From assembly GCA_038216465.1 (NCBI GenBank), contig JBBQQC010000002.1:62001-126000 (forward strand): a stretch of 64,000 nucleotides of DNA, read 5' to 3'. The notes under the pieces were generated by a model. The model searched no databases and had not been told where the DNA came from. It saw nothing but the letters and a program-made list of their open reading frames with translations. Below, piece by piece: positions 61,843 to 64,000 of this stretch (position 1 is its first letter; every line of letters begins with the position of its first letter). This DNA is from JACCZX01 sp038216465. GTDB taxonomy: Bacteria > Pseudomonadota > Gammaproteobacteria > Burkholderiales > Burkholderiaceae_F. The position numbers and the translations under genes were made by a program.

Positions 61843-62508
61843 TTGAAACGCAAGTCAATCCGGCGCTTTGCGCGGCGCGAGGATCTGGCGTTAACGCCGG
61901 CGGAGTTCGCGTTGTTGCAGCGATTGGCTACGCCGCAAAAGATCCAGTCGTTCGTGAATGCGATTCCGATCAACCACGAACTGTGCGGCGAGACGATCCA
62001 CTCGGTGCGCTCCGTGATGCGACATCGTTGCGCGCACTGTATCGAGGGCGCGATGTTTGCCGCGTGCGCTCTGTGGGTGCACGGCGACCCGCCGCTGGTC
62101 ATGCACCTCGACTGTTCCTTAAGCGACTACCCGCACGTAGTTGCATTGTTTCGGCGCGGAACCTACTGGGGCGCGATCTCGAAAACCAATGGCGCATCGT
62201 TGCGCTATCGCGATCCCATCTATCGCAGCCTGCGAGAACTCGCGCTTTCGTACTTCCATGAGTACACCGACCCGCGCGGCTGTAAGACGCTGCGAAGCTT
62301 TTCGGCTTCGTTCGACCTGCGCCGAGTCGATAGCAAGCTATGGGTGACCAACCATGACGATTGCCAGCAGATAGAAGACCGCTTGGCGGGATTGCGTCAC
62401 TACCGCTTGATCACGGCACGCCAGGAGCAGCTGCTTGCGCGCCGTGACCCGTTCGAACGCAGGGCGTCCAAGCTGGTCGAGCACCCCAGGCCTGACTCGA
62501 CGCGTTGA
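61843..62508 (+). CDS. Transglutaminase-like family protein (predicted)
   Basis: A 221-residue protein starting at a TTG; a stop codon lies 4 bp upstream in frame and no better start is visible. It has FVNAIPINHE near residue 40, a Cys-rich segment RHRCAHCIEGAMFAACAL with a candidate nucleophile Cys, and DYPHVVALFRRGTYWGAISKT with a candidate His, then YRDPIYRSLRELALSYFHEY. This order (Cys, His, acidic residue) matches transglutaminase-like hydrolases and a family of uncharacterised proteobacterial proteins. Substrate and role are unknown. It is isolated by the amtB terminator and probably has its own promoter. Confidence 0.7.
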   Translation: MKRKSIRRFARREDLALTPAEFALLQRLATPQKIQSFVNAIPINHELCGETIHSVRSVMRHRCAHCIEGAMFAACALWVHGDPPLVMHLDCSLSDYPHVVALFRRGTYWGAISKTNGASLRYRDPIYRSLRELALSYFHEYTDPRGCKTLRSFSASFDLRRVDSKLWVTNHDDCQQIEDRLAGLRHYRLITARQEQLLARRDPFERRASKLVEHPRPDSTR

Positions 62509-62632
62509 TGCCCTACCCGGGTGCAGGGCATTCGGGCCATGCGTTCCGCTCGGAGCGCGAGTTACACTGCCCGGCGGTTTTGCGGTCGTGTTTATCGATG
62601 GCCGCGGTGACTATTAACCAAGCGAGCGCAAA

Positions 62633-63976
62633 GTGTCTGACCTGTCTGTGCCTCACCTGTTGACAGCTCAAAGCGGCCCGTTGCTGCAGCTTGAGCAGCG
62701 AATTCTGGACTCGCTGCCCGCCATCGAGCGCTGGTTCCGGCTGCAGTGGCAGGATCACACGCCGCCGTTTTATGGCTCGGTAGATCTGCGTAACGCCGGC
62801 TACAAGCTGGCACCCGTCGACATGAATCTGTTTCCGGGCGGGTTCAACAATCTTTCGGAGCAGATGCTGCCCGCCGCGGTGCAAGCCGCGCAAAGCGCTA
62901 TCGACCGCATCTGCCCGGACGCCCGCAACCTGTTGCTGATTCCCGAGCGCCACACGCGCAACCAGTTTTATCTGACCAACGTCGCGCGTCTAGTGCGCAT
63001 CCTGCGGCAAACGGGCCTTGAGGTTCGCCTCGGTTCGCTGGCCGACGACATCACCCAGCCGACACCGATTGCGCTCGACGACGGCGAGGCGCTGACGCTT
63101 GAGCCGCTGGTGCGCGACGGCGAAAATCTCGGAGTTGAAGGATTTAATCCGTGCGCGATCCTGCTGAATAACGATTTGTCGGCCGGCATTCCGCCGATTC
63201 TGCGCGGACTTGACGACCAGATCGTGATGCCGCCGTTGCAGGCGGGATGGGCGGTGCGCCGCAAGTCGAATCACTTTGCTGCGTACGATCAGATTGCAGA
63301 CGAGTTTGCGCAGCTGATCAATATCGACCCGTGGTTCATCAATCCGTACTTTGGGCGTTGTGGAGAGGTAAATTTTCACGAACGCTCCGGCGAGGAGTGT
63401 TTGGCCACCAATGTCGAATTCGTGCTCGAGCGGATGCGCGACAAATATCGCGAGCACGGCATCACTGACACTCCGTACGTTGTGGTCAAGGCCGATGCCG
63501 GGACCTACGGCATGGGTGTGATGACGGTGCGCGACGCGTCCGAAGTGCGCGGTTTGAATCGCAAGCAGCGCAATAAGATGGCGGTGGTCAAGGAGGGTCT
63601 GGAAGTCAGCGAGGTGATCATCCAGGAAGGCGTTCCGACGCGTGAGAATGTCGACGGTGCGGCGGCCGAGCCGGTGGTCTACATGATCGACCGCTACGTC
63701 ATTGGTGGTTTTTACCGCGTGCATACCGACCGCGGGCCCGATCAGAATCTGAACGCGCCGGGTATGCACTTCGTGCCGCTTGCTTTCTCCGACAGCTGCA
63801 ACCTGCCCGACTGCAGCGCACAGGCGGGCGACAGCGCGCCGAACCGTTTTTACTCCTACGGCGTGATCGCGCGGCTCGCGCTGCTGGCCGCGGCGATCGA
63901 GCTCGAAAGCACGGCATCGAAGGTGCTGGAAATGCCCGCACCGTCCGCCGCGCTCGCTGCTGCGATCGCAGGCTGA
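62633..63976 (+). CDS. gshA: Glutamate-cysteine ligase (proteobacterial GshA type)
   Basis: A 447-residue glutathione biosynthesis enzyme, joining glutamate and cysteine with ATP. It belongs to the type seen in betaproteobacteria and Acidithiobacillus, not the E. coli GshA. Features: FYGSVDLRNAGYKLAPVDMNLFPGGFNN near the start, LLIPERHTRNQFYLTNV, then CGEVNFHERSGEECLATNVEF and VVKADAGTYGMGVMTV for ATP and metal binding. The start is a GTG at 62633 (VSDLSVPHLLT). In this group gshB normally follows; that gene would lie beyond the right edge, so I cannot confirm it. Confidence 0.95.
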   Translation: MSDLSVPHLLTAQSGPLLQLEQRILDSLPAIERWFRLQWQDHTPPFYGSVDLRNAGYKLAPVDMNLFPGGFNNLSEQMLPAAVQAAQSAIDRICPDARNLLLIPERHTRNQFYLTNVARLVRILRQTGLEVRLGSLADDITQPTPIALDDGEALTLEPLVRDGENLGVEGFNPCAILLNNDLSAGIPPILRGLDDQIVMPPLQAGWAVRRKSNHFAAYDQIADEFAQLINIDPWFINPYFGRCGEVNFHERSGEECLATNVEFVLERMRDKYREHGITDTPYVVVKADAGTYGMGVMTVRDASEVRGLNRKQRNKMAVVKEGLEVSEVIIQEGVPTRENVDGAAAEPVVYMIDRYVIGGFYRVHTDRGPDQNLNAPGMHFVPLAFSDSCNLPDCSAQAGDSAPNRFYSYGVIARLALLAAAIELESTASKVLEMPAPSAALAAAIAG

Positions 63977-64000
63977 CCCTCCCGCGACCGCTCGAGTTTG

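Noticed and set aside
1..64000. Prophage, insertion sequences, CRISPR arrays, tRNA and rRNA genes
   Set aside because: None recognised on either strand by reading; no transposase, integrase or repeat-spacer pattern was seen.

Overview
The window is GC-rich, densely coding bacterial DNA, most likely from a betaproteobacterium close to Burkholderiales. The evidence is an orphan Bug/TctC-type binding protein, DUF3567 and DUF1840 proteins, a TorF-type porin next to glnK-amtB, the GshA type seen in that group, Smg/DprA/LysM/TopB opposite def-fmt-rsmB, and an IolC kinase fused to DUF2090. I saw no tRNA, rRNA, CRISPR, prophage or insertion sequence, so the species is not identified.

Region 1 (1-17.6 kb) is mostly conserved core. 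It holds a membrane spermidine-synthase-like protein cut by the left edge, an HDOD protein, an orphan Bug receptor, the leftward block lysM-dprA-smg-topB, and the rightward block def, LytS/LytTR pair, fmt, rsmB, DUF4390, ntrY. Region 2 (17.7-26.8 kb) has a short NtrX-like regulator with no AAA+ domain, then a TRAP transporter/amidase cassette, trkA, trkH and a DUF3567 gene.

Region 3 (27-36 kb) has a GMC oxidoreductase, single-chain metH, an NTF2-like lipoprotein, an S9 peptidase and a VIT-like exported protein. Region 4 (36-42.5 kb) is the leftward set DUF1840, diguanylate cyclase, creB, creC, opposite a small ribosomal protein THX gene, followed by a lipoprotein and a metallo-beta-lactamase-fold protein. 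An exact cre-tag (TTCAC-N6-TTCAC) lies upstream of the VIT-like gene in the correct orientation, so that gene is a predicted CreB target.

Region 5 (42.5-55 kb) is a catabolic island arranged around an RpiR regulator. Leftward it carries two SDR dehydrogenases, LivH, a Liv-type binding protein, a beta-hydroxyacid dehydrogenase and the IolC-DUF2090 fusion. Rightward it carries LivM, LivG, LivF, an ABC-ATPase-like protein without a signature motif, and MmsA. Only the lower half of inositol catabolism (kinase/aldolase and semialdehyde dehydrogenase) is present, which suggests a deoxy-sugar-acid or inositol-derived substrate imported by the Liv system.

Region 6 (55-64 kb) has a SYLF protein, comM, a membrane-anchored nuclease-fold-like protein, ubiK, the nitrogen-regulated torF-glnK-amtB set behind a good sigma-54 promoter and ended by a strong terminator, a transglutaminase-like protein and gshA.
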